Assembly: GCF_025665335.1 (NCBI RefSeq)
Contig: NZ_CP106869.1
Span: forward strand, 4,552,501 to 4,616,500
Reading direction: 5' to 3'
Length of the DNA stretch: 64,000 nt
Source: Xanthomonas sp. AM6
Lineage (GTDB): Bacteria > Pseudomonadota > Gammaproteobacteria > Xanthomonadales > Xanthomonadaceae
Shown: in pieces, positions 17,713-26,251 of the stretch
How positions within the stretch are numbered: the stretch's first letter is position 1
Layout of the letters: each line of letters opens with the position of its first letter
The notes under the pieces: model-generated
Databases searched by the model: none
What the model was told of the DNA's origin: nothing
What the model saw: only the letters and a program-made list of their open reading frames with translations
Program-made: the position numbers and the translations under genes

Positions 17713-18870
17713 ATGAAATACTTTTCGTTGGTCTGGGCGCAGCTGTTCCGCAGCAAGACCCGCACCCTGCTGACCCTGCTGTCGGTGGTCGCCGCGTTCC
17801 TGCTGTTCGGCATGCTCGACTCGGTGCGCGTGGCGTTCAACTCCGGCGGCAGCGTCGAGGGCGCCAACCGGCTGATCGTCTCCTCGCGGCTGTCGATCAC
17901 CCAGTCGCTGCCGGTCAGCCTGCAATCGCAGATCGAATCGGTGCCGGGGGTGAAGAAGGTCACCTACGCGATGTGGTTCGGCGGCATCTACCAGGATCCG
18001 AAGAACTTCTTCCCGAACTTCTCGGTGGCGCCGAACTTCTTCGACGTGTACAGCGAGTACGATGTGCCGCCGGCGCAGCTCAAGGCGTTCCGCGAAACCC
18101 GCACCGCCGCGGCAGTGGGCGCCGCCTTGGCCAAGAAGCACGGCTGGAAGATCGGCGACACCATCCCGCTGCAGGCCACCATCTTCCCGCGCGGCGGCAG
18201 CAACGACTGGCCGCTGACCCTGACCACCATCTTCAAGGTCAAGGACGCAAAGAACGCGCAGGCGGAGAACCAGTTGATGATGAACTGGAAATACTTCGAC
18301 GAGTCCAACGACTACATCAAGAACAAGGTCAGCTGGTACACCGTGCAGCTGGCCAATGCCGACCAGGCCTCGCGCGTGGCGCAGGCGATCGACGCGCTGT
18401 CGCTGAACTCCGACCACGAGACCAAGAGCCAGACCGAGGCCGCGTTCTCGCAGGCCTTCGCCAAGCAGTTCGCCGACATCGGCCTGATCGTCACCGCGAT
18501 CATGGGCGCGGTGTTCTTCACCCTGCTGCTGCTCACCGGCAACACCATGGCGCAGGCGGTGCGCGAACGCATCCCGGAACTGGCGGTGCTGAAGACGCTG
18601 GGGTTCCGCGACGGCACCGTGCTGAGCCTGGTGATGGTCGAATCGGTGCTGCTGATCGTGCTCGGCGGGCTGATCGGCATGGGCCTGGCGGCGCTGGTCA
18701 TCCCCGGCGTGGCCGCGGCCAGCGGCGGCATGATGCCGATGCGCGGGGTGCCGGCGCAGACCTGGCTGGTGGCGCTGGGGCTGATGGTCGCCATCGGCAT
18801 CGTGGTCGGCCTGCTGCCGGCGCTGCGCGCGCAGCGGCTGAAGATCGTGGACGCGCTGGCCGGGCGCTGA
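17713..18870 (+). CDS. ABC transporter permease (MacB/FtsX family)
   Basis: Permease of 385 residues. One N-terminal membrane helix (about 17-38, RTLLTLLSVVAAFLLFGML) is followed by a periplasmic MacB_PCD-like domain (about 45-255). Three C-terminal helices form the FtsX domain (about 260-385) with AVRERIPELAVLKTLGFRDGTVLSLVMVESVLL. It ends in LPALRAQRLKIVDALAGR, the usual coupling tail. It is 76 bp downstream of the ATPase and 45 bp upstream of a second permease, so the transporter is probably a permease heterodimer. Confidence 0.92.
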   Translation: MKYFSLVWAQLFRSKTRTLLTLLSVVAAFLLFGMLDSVRVAFNSGGSVEGANRLIVSSRLSITQSLPVSLQSQIESVPGVKKVTYAMWFGGIYQDPKNFFPNFSVAPNFFDVYSEYDVPPAQLKAFRETRTAAAVGAALAKKHGWKIGDTIPLQATIFPRGGSNDWPLTLTTIFKVKDAKNAQAENQLMMNWKYFDESNDYIKNKVSWYTVQLANADQASRVAQAIDALSLNSDHETKSQTEAAFSQAFAKQFADIGLIVTAIMGAVFFTLLLLTGNTMAQAVRERIPELAVLKTLGFRDGTVLSLVMVESVLLIVLGGLIGMGLAALVIPGVAAASGGMMPMRGVPAQTWLVALGLMVAIGIVVGLLPALRAQRLKIVDALAGR

Positions 18871-18915
18871 GCCCGCCGCCGCACCGTTCCCTTCGCATTT
18901 TCGGAAGACGCACTG

Positions 18916-20229
18916 ATGAAACTCAAACACTGGCTGGGAAATCTGCTCACCTTGCTGCTGCTGGCGGTCGGGCTGGGGCTGTGGATCGCGCTGCCCTGGT
19001 ACGGCGTGCTGGCGCTGGCGGGCGCTGTGGCGCTGTGGCTGCTGCTGACCCGCAGCGGGCGCCTGGCCCTGGCGGCCACCCGCATCGGCGTGGCCAGCCT
19101 GCCGCAGCGCTGGGGCGCCTCGTCGGTGATCGTGGTCGGCATCGCCGGCGTGGTCGGCGTGCTGGTGGCGATGCTGGCGATGGGCGAAGGCTTCCAGGCC
19201 ACGCTCGACAGCACCGGCGACGACAACACGGCGATCGTGCTGCGCGGCGGCTCGCAGGCCGAGACCAATTCGGTGATCACCCGCGACCAGGTGCCGTTGA
19301 TCGCCAGCCTGGCCGGCGTGGCCAAGGGCGCCGACGGCAAGCCGCTGGTTTCCCCGGAGCTGTCGCAGGTGATCAACCTGCCGAGCAAGGCCGACGGCAC
19401 CGACACCAACGTGCAGTTCCGCGGCGTCGGCGATGCCGGCTGGGCGGTGCACGACAAGCTCAAGATCGTCGAGGGCCGCCGCTTCGGCGCCGGCCTGCGC
19501 GAGATCGTGGTCGGCCAGGGCGCCAAGGCGCAGTTCCGCGGGCTGGACGTGGGCAAGACGCTGAGCCTGGGCCGCGAGCAGTGGACCGTGGTCGGCGTGT
19601 TCGCCTCCGGCGACGCGCACGACTCGGAGCTGTGGGCCGACGCGCAGACCCTGGCCTCCACCTACAACCGCAGCGCCTACCAGTCGATCAGCGTGCGCAC
19701 CGCCGGCAAGGACGGCTTCGCCCAGTTCAAGGCGGCGATGGCCGCCGACCCGCGGCTCAAGCTCGACGTGGAGACCACCCGCGTCTACTACGCCAAGCAG
19801 GGCGGCAACCTCAGCAAGCTGATCAGCGTGCTGGGCACGGTGATCGGCGCGATCATGGCGGTCGGCGCGGTGTTCGGCGCGCTCAACACCATGTACGCGG
19901 CGGTGGCCACGCGCGCGCGCGAGATCGCCACGATGCGCGCGATCGGCTTCCGCGGGCTGCCGGTGGTGACCGCGGTGATGCTGGAGACCATGCTGCTGGC
20001 GCTGCTGGGCGGGATGCTGGGCGGGTTGATCGCCTGGGCCATCTTCAACGGCTACAGCGTCTCCACGCTGGGCAGCAACTTCAGCCAGGTGGTGTTCCAG
20101 TTCAAGGTCTCGCCGGAACTGCTGTGGAGCGGGCTGAAGTGGGCGCTGGGCATCGGCCTGGTCGGCGGGCTGTTCCCGGCGCTGCGCGCGGCCCGGCTGC
20201 CGATCACCACCGCCTTGCGCGCGCTGTAG
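18916..20229 (+). CDS. ABC transporter permease (MacB/FtsX family), second subunit
   Basis: Permease of 437 residues with the same plan as its upstream neighbour but with two extra hydrophobic segments at the N-terminus (residues 8-50). These come before the usual first helix (SSVIVVGIAGVVGVLVAMLAMGEGF). A periplasmic domain of about 200 residues follows, then the FtsX module with ATRAREIATMRAIGFRGLPVVTAVMLETMLLALLGG and tail ALRAARLPITTALRAL. The substrate is unknown. GGAAG upstream of the ATG at 18916 is a weak ribosome site. Confidence 0.92.
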   Translation: MKLKHWLGNLLTLLLLAVGLGLWIALPWYGVLALAGAVALWLLLTRSGRLALAATRIGVASLPQRWGASSVIVVGIAGVVGVLVAMLAMGEGFQATLDSTGDDNTAIVLRGGSQAETNSVITRDQVPLIASLAGVAKGADGKPLVSPELSQVINLPSKADGTDTNVQFRGVGDAGWAVHDKLKIVEGRRFGAGLREIVVGQGAKAQFRGLDVGKTLSLGREQWTVVGVFASGDAHDSELWADAQTLASTYNRSAYQSISVRTAGKDGFAQFKAAMAADPRLKLDVETTRVYYAKQGGNLSKLISVLGTVIGAIMAVGAVFGALNTMYAAVATRAREIATMRAIGFRGLPVVTAVMLETMLLALLGGMLGGLIAWAIFNGYSVSTLGSNFSQVVFQFKVSPELLWSGLKWALGIGLVGGLFPALRAARLPITTALRAL

Positions 20230-20602
20230 CGGCGGCTGCCCCGGCGCTCGGGACACCCCGTGCCACGCCGGCGCGGATGCGCGGAAGGGCATCGGCGCTC
20301 CCGCGTCCGCGCGCCAGCGCGGCGCGACGGGTCTGGCCGGGCGCCGCAAGCCGGCGCGGCATCGCCCGACCTGAACGCCGGCCGGTCCCGCGCGGCGCCG
20401 GCCGGGCGCCGGATATCGCCGCGGCACCCCGCGTGCGCTGGGCGAATGCCCGCCGCGCAAGGCACGGCCGGCCAAACCGGGCCGGCACTCCCGCTTCGGT
20501 GCGCCACGCCTGCACCGCGTCATCGTTTCGTCATCCAATTGCGGTAGAGCCGCGCCGGCGAAGACGGTAGCCTGCGCGGCCGTTCATCCACCGCCTACCG
20601 CC
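20230..20602. other. 373-bp intergenic stretch, no gene seen
   Basis: GC-rich sequence between the permease and the hydrolase. Open frames on both strands are compositional. It should hold the transcription end of the efflux operon and the promoter of the hydrolase, but no clear hairpin with a T-tract or promoter could be recognised. Confidence 0.4.
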
Positions 20603-21760
20603 ATGTCGTCGCGCCTGCGTCTCCTGCTCGTCCTCTGCGCCAGCCTGTGCCTGGCGGCCTGCTGCGTGGCCGCAGGCACCTCCACCTCGCTCAGCGACCG
20701 CCTGGTCGCGCCGGGCGGCGTGTCGCCGCTGATGGACGAAGAACGCATCCAGGGCCTGCTGGCGACGCTGCCCAACCGCAGCGGGCACGTGCTCACCCCC
20801 GGCGGCATCCCGATCTTCTGGCGCGCGATCGACCCGGGCGACTACCGCATGCGCTACCGCTACGAGCGCGCCGGCCGCGACGCCAGCGGCCACGAGCGCG
20901 CCGATTTCGCGATGGACGTGGCCGCGCCGCAGCCCGGCCCGCACGCCGCCCCGCGCGGCACCGTGGTGCTGCTGCACGGCTGGATGATGGACGGCGATTC
21001 GCTGCTGCCCTGGTCGCTGGACCTGGCCCAGGCCGGCTACCGCAGCATCAGCATCGACCTGCGCAACCACGGCCGCTCCGGCGGCGGCCCGGCCGGCTAC
21101 GGCACCCGCGAGTCCGACGACGTGGCGGCGGTGATCCGCGCGCTGCGCGCGCGCGGCGAGGTGCAGGGCCCGCTGTACCTGTTCGGCGTGTCCTACGGCG
21201 CCGCCACCGCGCTGTTCACCGCGCAGAAGCTGGGCGGCGAGGTCGATGGCGTGGTCGCGATGGAATCCTTCGCCAATGCCGGGCGCGGCATCCGCGACAT
21301 GATCCCGCACATGCTGGCCAGCCGCCCGCAGGGCCTGATGGCCAGCGCGGCGATGGACCTGGCGCGCTGGCGCTACGCCGGGCAGAACCTGGATGCGGTC
21401 ATCGGCAACGCCAGCCAGCGCCTGGCGCTGAACCTGGACCAGGTCGACGTGACCGTCGCCGCACGCGCCGCCCCGGCCTGCGTGCTGCTGCTGCACGGCA
21501 GCGCCGACCAGCACATCCCGGTCGCGCACGGCCGCCTGCTGGCGCTGGACGCGCCGCGCGCGCACTACCTGGAGATGCCCGGCGAGAACCACATCAGCCT
21601 GCCGATGCGGCTGGACCTGCTGGCGCCGACCGTGGAGGACTGGTTCGCCGACCTGCCGGCGCAACGCCACGACGGCCACTGCCCGTCGCCGCTGGCGCCG
21701 CGCGTGGACGCCGCCCAGCAGCTGACCGGCGCCCCGGCCGCGAGCGCCAGCCGGAGCTGA
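20603..21760 (+). CDS. Lipoprotein alpha/beta hydrolase
   Basis: Serine hydrolase of 385 residues. The N-terminus has a signal peptide with a lipobox-like LAACC at residues 16-20, so attachment to the membrane by Cys lipidation is likely. The fold shows the oxyanion segment VVLLHGWMMDGDSLLPW, the nucleophile elbow GVSYGA (Ser near residue 197), the acid Asp in LLHGSADQHIPV, and the catalytic His in MPGENHISLP. Substrate is unknown; it may be an esterase or lipase-like enzyme. It stands alone, convergent with the RarD gene, with a GGGATT repeat between the two. Confidence 0.88.
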   Translation: MSSRLRLLLVLCASLCLAACCVAAGTSTSLSDRLVAPGGVSPLMDEERIQGLLATLPNRSGHVLTPGGIPIFWRAIDPGDYRMRYRYERAGRDASGHERADFAMDVAAPQPGPHAAPRGTVVLLHGWMMDGDSLLPWSLDLAQAGYRSISIDLRNHGRSGGGPAGYGTRESDDVAAVIRALRARGEVQGPLYLFGVSYGAATALFTAQKLGGEVDGVVAMESFANAGRGIRDMIPHMLASRPQGLMASAAMDLARWRYAGQNLDAVIGNASQRLALNLDQVDVTVAARAAPACVLLLHGSADQHIPVAHGRLLALDAPRAHYLEMPGENHISLPMRLDLLAPTVEDWFADLPAQRHDGHCPSPLAPRVDAAQQLTGAPAASASRS

Positions 21761-21770
21761 GCGGGAGGCC

Positions 21771-21876
21771 GGGATTCGGGATTCGTAACAGCGGCCTGCG
21801 TGCGCGGCCGCGCTATCGCTGCGAGCGGCTGCGGCCCTTGCGAATCCCCAATCCCGAATCCCCAATCCCGGCTCCT
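21771..21876. repeat. GGGATT-type inverted repeat
   Basis: GGGATTCGGGATTCG at about 21773 faces GAATCCCCAATCCCGAATCC at about 21842, with a GC-rich core between, forming an imperfect inverted repeat of about 105 bp. A very similar unit lies at 27975-28080. The C-terminus and stop codon of the RarD gene fall inside it. Confidence 0.75.
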
Positions 21877-22769
21877 CGCCCCCAGCCCGAGCGCCACAGG
21901 CTCTCGCCGGCGAACAGCAGCAGGCCGACCCAGATCGCGGCGAAGCCGATCGCCTCGCCGGTGTCGAACGGCTCGCGGAAGAACCACACGCCCAGCAGCA
22001 GCTGCAGGCTCGGCGCGATGTACTGCAGCAGCCCGACCAGCGACAGCGGGATGCGCCGCACGCCGTAGGCGAAGCCGATCAGCGGCACCGCGGTGACCAC
22101 GCCACCGAACACCAGCAGCAGATCGTTGCGCCAGCCCCAGCCGCCGGCGAACCCGCCGCCGTGCCCGGCCTCGCCCCACAGCACGAAGCCCAGCGCCGGC
22201 AGGAACAGGTACAGGCTCTCCACCCCCAGCCCGGCCACCGCATCCACCTGCACCAGCTTGCGCAGCAGCCCGTACAGCCCGAACGAGCCGGCCAGGCTCA
22301 GCGCGATCCACGGCAACGCGCCGGCGTCGACGGTGAGCCAGGCCACGCCCAGCGCCGCGCACGCCACCGCCAGCCACTGCAGCGGCCGCAACCGTTCCTT
22401 CAGCACCAGCACGCCGAGCAGCACGTTGACCAGCGGGTTGATGAAATACCCCAGGCTGGCCTCGATCACGTGGCCGGCGTTGATCGCCCAGATGTACAGG
22501 CCCCAGTTGAACGCGATCGCCACGCTGCTCAATGCCAGAACGCCCAGCGCGCGCGGCTGCGCGGCGATGCTGCGCCACCACTGCAGGCGCGTGCGGTACA
22601 GCAGCCAGCCCGCCACCAGCACCGCGCTCCACACGATGCGGTGGGCGATGATGTGCGCCGACGGCACCGCCTTGAGCAGATGCCAGTACACCGGCACCAC
22701 GCCCCACAGCGCGAAGGTCAGCGCGGTGACCAGCAGCCCGCGCCGCGTGTCCTGCTCGGTGGGGGTCAT
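21813..22769 (-). CDS. rarD: EamA-family permease RarD
   Basis: Inner-membrane protein of 318 residues with ten predicted helices in two EamA halves. The RarD signature is clear: GLLVTALTFALWGVVPVYWHLLKAV at the N-terminus, AHRIVWS, then NWGLYIWAINAGHVIEASLGYFINPLVNVLLGVLVLKERLRPLQW. The second half has GLLQYIAPSLQLLLGVWFFREPF. E. coli RarD is linked to chloramphenicol resistance but its substrate is unknown. The start at 22769 overlaps the stop of the upstream EamA gene (ATGA). The last 20 or so residues (GIGDSGLGIRKGRSRSQR) are encoded by an intergenic repeat and are probably not native. Confidence 0.9.
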   Translation of the reverse strand: MTPTEQDTRRGLLVTALTFALWGVVPVYWHLLKAVPSAHIIAHRIVWSAVLVAGWLLYRTRLQWWRSIAAQPRALGVLALSSVAIAFNWGLYIWAINAGHVIEASLGYFINPLVNVLLGVLVLKERLRPLQWLAVACAALGVAWLTVDAGALPWIALSLAGSFGLYGLLRKLVQVDAVAGLGVESLYLFLPALGFVLWGEAGHGGGFAGGWGWRNDLLLVFGGVVTAVPLIGFAYGVRRIPLSLVGLLQYIAPSLQLLLGVWFFREPFDTGEAIGFAAIWVGLLLFAGESLWRSGWGRGAGIGDSGLGIRKGRSRSQR

Positions 22770-23668
22770 CGCCGCGTCCGCGCCACGGTGATGACCACCA
22801 CGCCGGCCAGGATCACCGCCATCGCGCCCAGGTCGCTGGCGGTGAAGCGCTCGCCGCCGAGCCAGCTGCCCAGCGCCACCGCGATCACCGGATTGACGTA
22901 GGCGTAGCTGCCGGCCAGCACCGGACGCACGTTCTGCAGCAGCCACACGTAGGCGGTGAACGCCACGATCGAGCCGAACACGCACAGGTACGCGACCGCC
23001 ATCAGCGCATGCGGCGTCGGCCAGGCGTGCGGCCGCTCGCCGCTCAGCAGGCCCGCGGCGACCAGCAGCACACCGCCGCACAGCATCTGCCCGGCCGCGG
23101 CCATGAACGGCGTGGGCAGGTCGCGCCCGCGCGACCACACCGACCCGAACGCCCAGCCGATCGGCGCGATCAACAGAAACACCAGGCCCTTGGGGGTGGC
23201 ACTGAGGCTGCTGCCGGCGTTGAGCCACAGCACGCCGACGAACCCGACCACGATGCCCAGCCATTCGCCGCGGCTGGCATGTTGCCCGCGCAATGCACCG
23301 AACAGCGCCATCCACAGCGGCACCGACGCCACCGCGACCGCGGCCAGGCCCGAGGACACCTGGCGCTCGGCCAGCACCACCATGCCGTTGCCGCACACCA
23401 GCAGCAGTGCGCCGAGCACCACCAGCGAACGCCATTGCGCGCGGGTCGGCGCGGCCACGCCGCGCCAGCGCAGCACCGCGTACAGCAGCGAACCGGCGAC
23501 CACGAAACGCAGCCCCGAGACCATGCTCAACGGCGGCGTCCCGCCCTCCAGCGCGAAGCGGATCGCCAGATAGGTCGAGCCCCACACGACGTAGACCAGC
23601 AGCAGCGCAAGGACGACGAAACCGCCGCGTGCGGGAACGGCGGCGACGGGAGAAGACGGGGACGACAT
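22766..23668 (-). CDS. EamA/DMT-family exporter (YedA-like)
   Basis: Ten-helix transporter of 300 residues with two EamA domains. Characteristic segments are VVWGSTYLAIRFALEGGTPP in helix 1, the GNGMVVLAERQVSSGLAA motif, and the second-repeat VAYLCVFGSIVAFTAYVWLL and GSYAYVNPVIAVALG. YedA-like proteins export metabolites such as amino acids; the substrate here is unknown. The ATG at 23668 is chosen over an in-frame TTG two codons upstream; neither has a strong ribosome site. It is coupled to rarD by a 4-bp overlap. Confidence 0.9.
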   Translation of the reverse strand: MSSPSSPVAAVPARGGFVVLALLLVYVVWGSTYLAIRFALEGGTPPLSMVSGLRFVVAGSLLYAVLRWRGVAAPTRAQWRSLVVLGALLLVCGNGMVVLAERQVSSGLAAVAVASVPLWMALFGALRGQHASRGEWLGIVVGFVGVLWLNAGSSLSATPKGLVFLLIAPIGWAFGSVWSRGRDLPTPFMAAAGQMLCGGVLLVAAGLLSGERPHAWPTPHALMAVAYLCVFGSIVAFTAYVWLLQNVRPVLAGSYAYVNPVIAVALGSWLGGERFTASDLGAMAVILAGVVVITVARTRR

Positions 23669-23833
23669 GCGCAAAGAGACCGTGCGGTGTGGACATGGAT
23701 TCTAGGCCAGCGAGCACGACCAGCGACAGCAACGCGGCACGCCATCTACGGCACACTGCTTTGCGGGCGGCGCAAGGCTTGGACCGGCAGATATGCGACG
23801 GCAGCGTACTTGCCATGGCTGCGGCGCTTTTTT

Positions 23834-24424
23834 GTGGGAGCGACTTCAGTCGCGACGCGCGAAGCCGGGACCGCACCGGCTCCGGACACTGTCGGGGCTG
23901 AAGCCCCTCCCACAGTGCACCAGCACGCAACCCGCAAGCTCTTGTAGGAGCGGCTTCAGCCGCGACAACGGCATCGGAAGCCACTACCTCGGACACTGTC
24001 TGCCGGGGCTGAAGCCCCTCCTACAGTGCACCCAGCATGCTATCCGCGAGCTCTTGTAGGAGCGGCTTCAGCCGCGACAACGGCGTCGGAAGCCACACTA
24101 CCTCGGACACTGTCTGTCGGGGCTGAAGCCCCTCCTACTGTGCACCCGGCATGCGACCGCAATCCTTTGTGGGAGCGGCTTCAGCCGCGACAAGCGGCGT
24201 CGGAAACAACACCAGCCTCGGACACTGTCTGCCGCGGCTGAAGCCCCTCCTACAGTGCACCAGCGTGCTCATCGCAAGCCCTTTGTAGGAGCGGCTTCAG
24301 CCGCGACAGACGGCATCGGAAACTGCACCAGCTGCGGACATTTTCTGTCGGGGCTGAAGCCCCTCCTGCAGTGCACCCAGCATGCTATCCGCGAGCCTCA
24401 GCAGGAGCCCGCTTCAGCCGCGAC
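23834..24424 (+). repeat. Large cluster of REP-like palindromes (about eleven copies)
   Basis: Copies begin near 23834, 23891, 23944, 24002, 24056, 24117, 24170, 24231, 24284, 24349 and 24402. They alternate between GTAGGAGCGGCTTCAGCCGC (forward) and G(T/C)CGGGGCTGAAGCCCCTCC (reverse complement of a related form). The whole two-palindrome unit (about 113 bp) is tandemly repeated, with similar spacers such as GGACACTGTCTGYCGGGGCT. It separates divergently read parts of the window and carries no gene. Confidence 0.92.
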
Positions 24425-24548
24425 AAGCGAAGTCGGAAACTGCGCCGGCTCCCGGCACTGTCTGCACCAGTCGATGGCCTTCTGCCCGACGGCGGTTCCT
24501 CACGACGAGCGGGCGCACCCGACATCGCGAGGAGCACCGCCTGTGCGC

Positions 24549-25775
24549 CTACTTCGGTGTGAGCCGGTACAGGCCACCGGGCCTGGCATCTTCCAGCAAC
24601 CACAGCGAGCCGTCCGGCGCTTCCTCGATATCGCGGATGCGCTTGCCGACGTTCCAGCGATTGGCCGCGGTGGCGCCACCCTTGCTGTCGACGGTGACGC
24701 GGACGATGCCCTGGCTGGCCAGGCCGCTGATCAACGCGCTGCCCTTCCACTGCGGGAACAGGTTGCCCTTGTAGAACATCAGGTTGCCGGGCGCGATCAC
24801 CGGCGTCCAATAGATCGCCGGCCTGACGAGATCGGGCCGCGTCTCGGGCTTGGGAATCGGCACGCCGTTGTAATTGACGCCATACGAAACCAACGGCCAA
24901 CCGTAGTTCTTGCCACGCTGGATCAGGTTCAGTTCGTCGCCGCCATTGGGACCGTGCTCGAGCTCCCACAGCCGACCGTCAGGAGCGAAGGCAAGACCGT
25001 AAGGGGTGCGGTGGCCGATGGACCAGGTTTCGGCCGGCGTGAGGTTGGCTTTGGGGAACGTATACGTGCTGACCACCGGTGCCGTCTTGGCCGCCTCGGT
25101 ATCGCTCGCCGGATCGATCAGCGGGATGGTGCGCGCGCCGCCCCTGCCTGCCCACGGATTGCCCGGCGCGGGCTTGCCGTCCAGCGTCAACCGCAGAATC
25201 TTGCCTACCGGCTGATTGAGATCCTGTGCCGGCGTGAAGCGCTGGCGGTCGCCCACCGTGAGGAACAGGTACCGGCCGTCCGGCGAAAAGGCGATCTGCG
25301 CACCGGCCTGGCCGCCCTTGCCCGTGGGCATCTGGCGCCACAGCACCTTGAAGTTGTCCAGCCGGGCCTCGTTGCCCTCGACCACAAGTCTGCCCCGGCC
25401 CATGGCCAGGCCACCGCCGTAGTCGCCAGGTGCGACATAGGTCAGGTACACACTCTTGTCGATGGCGTAGTGGGGCGACAGGAACACGCCCAGCATGCCG
25501 TTCTGGCCCTCCACGTAGCTGGCCGGCACGCCCTTGACTTCGGTCTTGGCGCCTTGCGGGGTCACCAACTGCACGCGACCGACCTTCTCGGTGATCAGCA
25601 TGCGGCCATCGGGCAGGAACGCGATGCGCCAGGGCAGATCGAAGCTGGCCACCTTGGTGACGTTGAAAGGGATGTCGGGGTCGGGCTTTTGATTGCCTGC
25701 GTTGGTCTGCGCGTGCGCGACACTCGTCAGTAGGATTCCGAGCAGGACCGCATTTGCCAGCGTCTTCATCTGCAT
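24549..25775 (-). CDS. PQQ-dependent sugar dehydrogenase (soluble aldose dehydrogenase type)
   Basis: Periplasmic enzyme of 408 residues with a signal peptide (MQMKTLANAVLLGILLTSVAHA) and a six-bladed propeller of the glucose/sorbosone dehydrogenase family. Visible landmarks are LPWRIAFLPDGRMLITEKVGRV, YVEGQNGMLGVFLSPHYA, the TVGDRQRFTPAQDLNQPVGKILRL segment, and GLAFAPDGRLWELEHGPNGGDELN, where the cofactor and calcium ligands lie. The family oxidises free or oligomeric sugars using PQQ; the E. coli relative is YliI. Two close ATGs (25775 and 25769) follow GAGGAA; the first was used. Confidence 0.88.
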   Translation of the reverse strand: MQMKTLANAVLLGILLTSVAHAQTNAGNQKPDPDIPFNVTKVASFDLPWRIAFLPDGRMLITEKVGRVQLVTPQGAKTEVKGVPASYVEGQNGMLGVFLSPHYAIDKSVYLTYVAPGDYGGGLAMGRGRLVVEGNEARLDNFKVLWRQMPTGKGGQAGAQIAFSPDGRYLFLTVGDRQRFTPAQDLNQPVGKILRLTLDGKPAPGNPWAGRGGARTIPLIDPASDTEAAKTAPVVSTYTFPKANLTPAETWSIGHRTPYGLAFAPDGRLWELEHGPNGGDELNLIQRGKNYGWPLVSYGVNYNGVPIPKPETRPDLVRPAIYWTPVIAPGNLMFYKGNLFPQWKGSALISGLASQGIVRVTVDSKGGATAANRWNVGKRIRDIEEAPDGSLWLLEDARPGGLYRLTPK

Positions 25776-25859
25776 GATTCCTCGCGTCCAGGTGGCGCGA
25801 GGAATCGTAGTGTGTTCGACGTCGCCCGGGTGTGACACCGGCCCGTCTTGGGATGTCGG

Positions 25860-26235
25860 TCAGAAACGCCAGTCGGCCAGCCACTCCCACCGGAGACCTC
25901 AAGAACGGTTCCGGCGGCGCAGGGTCGGTCAGCAGGAGGACCCCCACGTGCCCAACGTCGGCGATCGTGCCGACCCGGCGCAAAACGCCGTCGCGACCTT
26001 GTTGCGGAAGGCCTCCACATCGTCGGCGCGCAGGGCGCCCAGAATGCCGGGTCAATGAACCGGGCCCTATCGTGTTCACCCGGACGGGCGCCAGCTCCAG
26101 GGCGAGGGAACGCGACAGCGCGTCGACAGCGGCGAACGTCGAGGCGACGGCCGCCATGCCAGGCTTCGCCCTCGCTCCGCTACCACCGCCAAGGAATGGC
26201 ATCGAGCCGTTGCGCGCCCGATGCGGAACGGCATG
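25860..26235 (-). pseudogene. Remnant of a short-chain dehydrogenase/reductase gene (C-terminal half)
   Basis: On the minus strand, one frame reads SGARAKPGMAAVASTFAAVDALSR, then SLALELAPVRVNTIGPGSL and RVGTIADVGHVGVLLLTDP. This is the end of an SDR: the helix after the catalytic Tyr/Lys, the LALELAPVRVN strand and the PGxxxT turn. The final strand GTVLEVSGGSGW continues in a different frame, so there is at least one frameshift. The N-terminal Rossmann half is missing; the M28 peptidase gene abuts the broken end. Confidence 0.65.
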
Positions 26236-26251
26236 CTGGACGCCGCCACCT

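Noticed and set aside
20230-20602. Plus- and minus-strand frames in the gap before the hydrolase
   Set aside because: Composition-driven only, no similarity or start signals.
23834-24424. Regular repeat array that could be taken for a CRISPR
   Set aside because: Repeats alternate in orientation, spacers are themselves repeated, and no cas gene is near.
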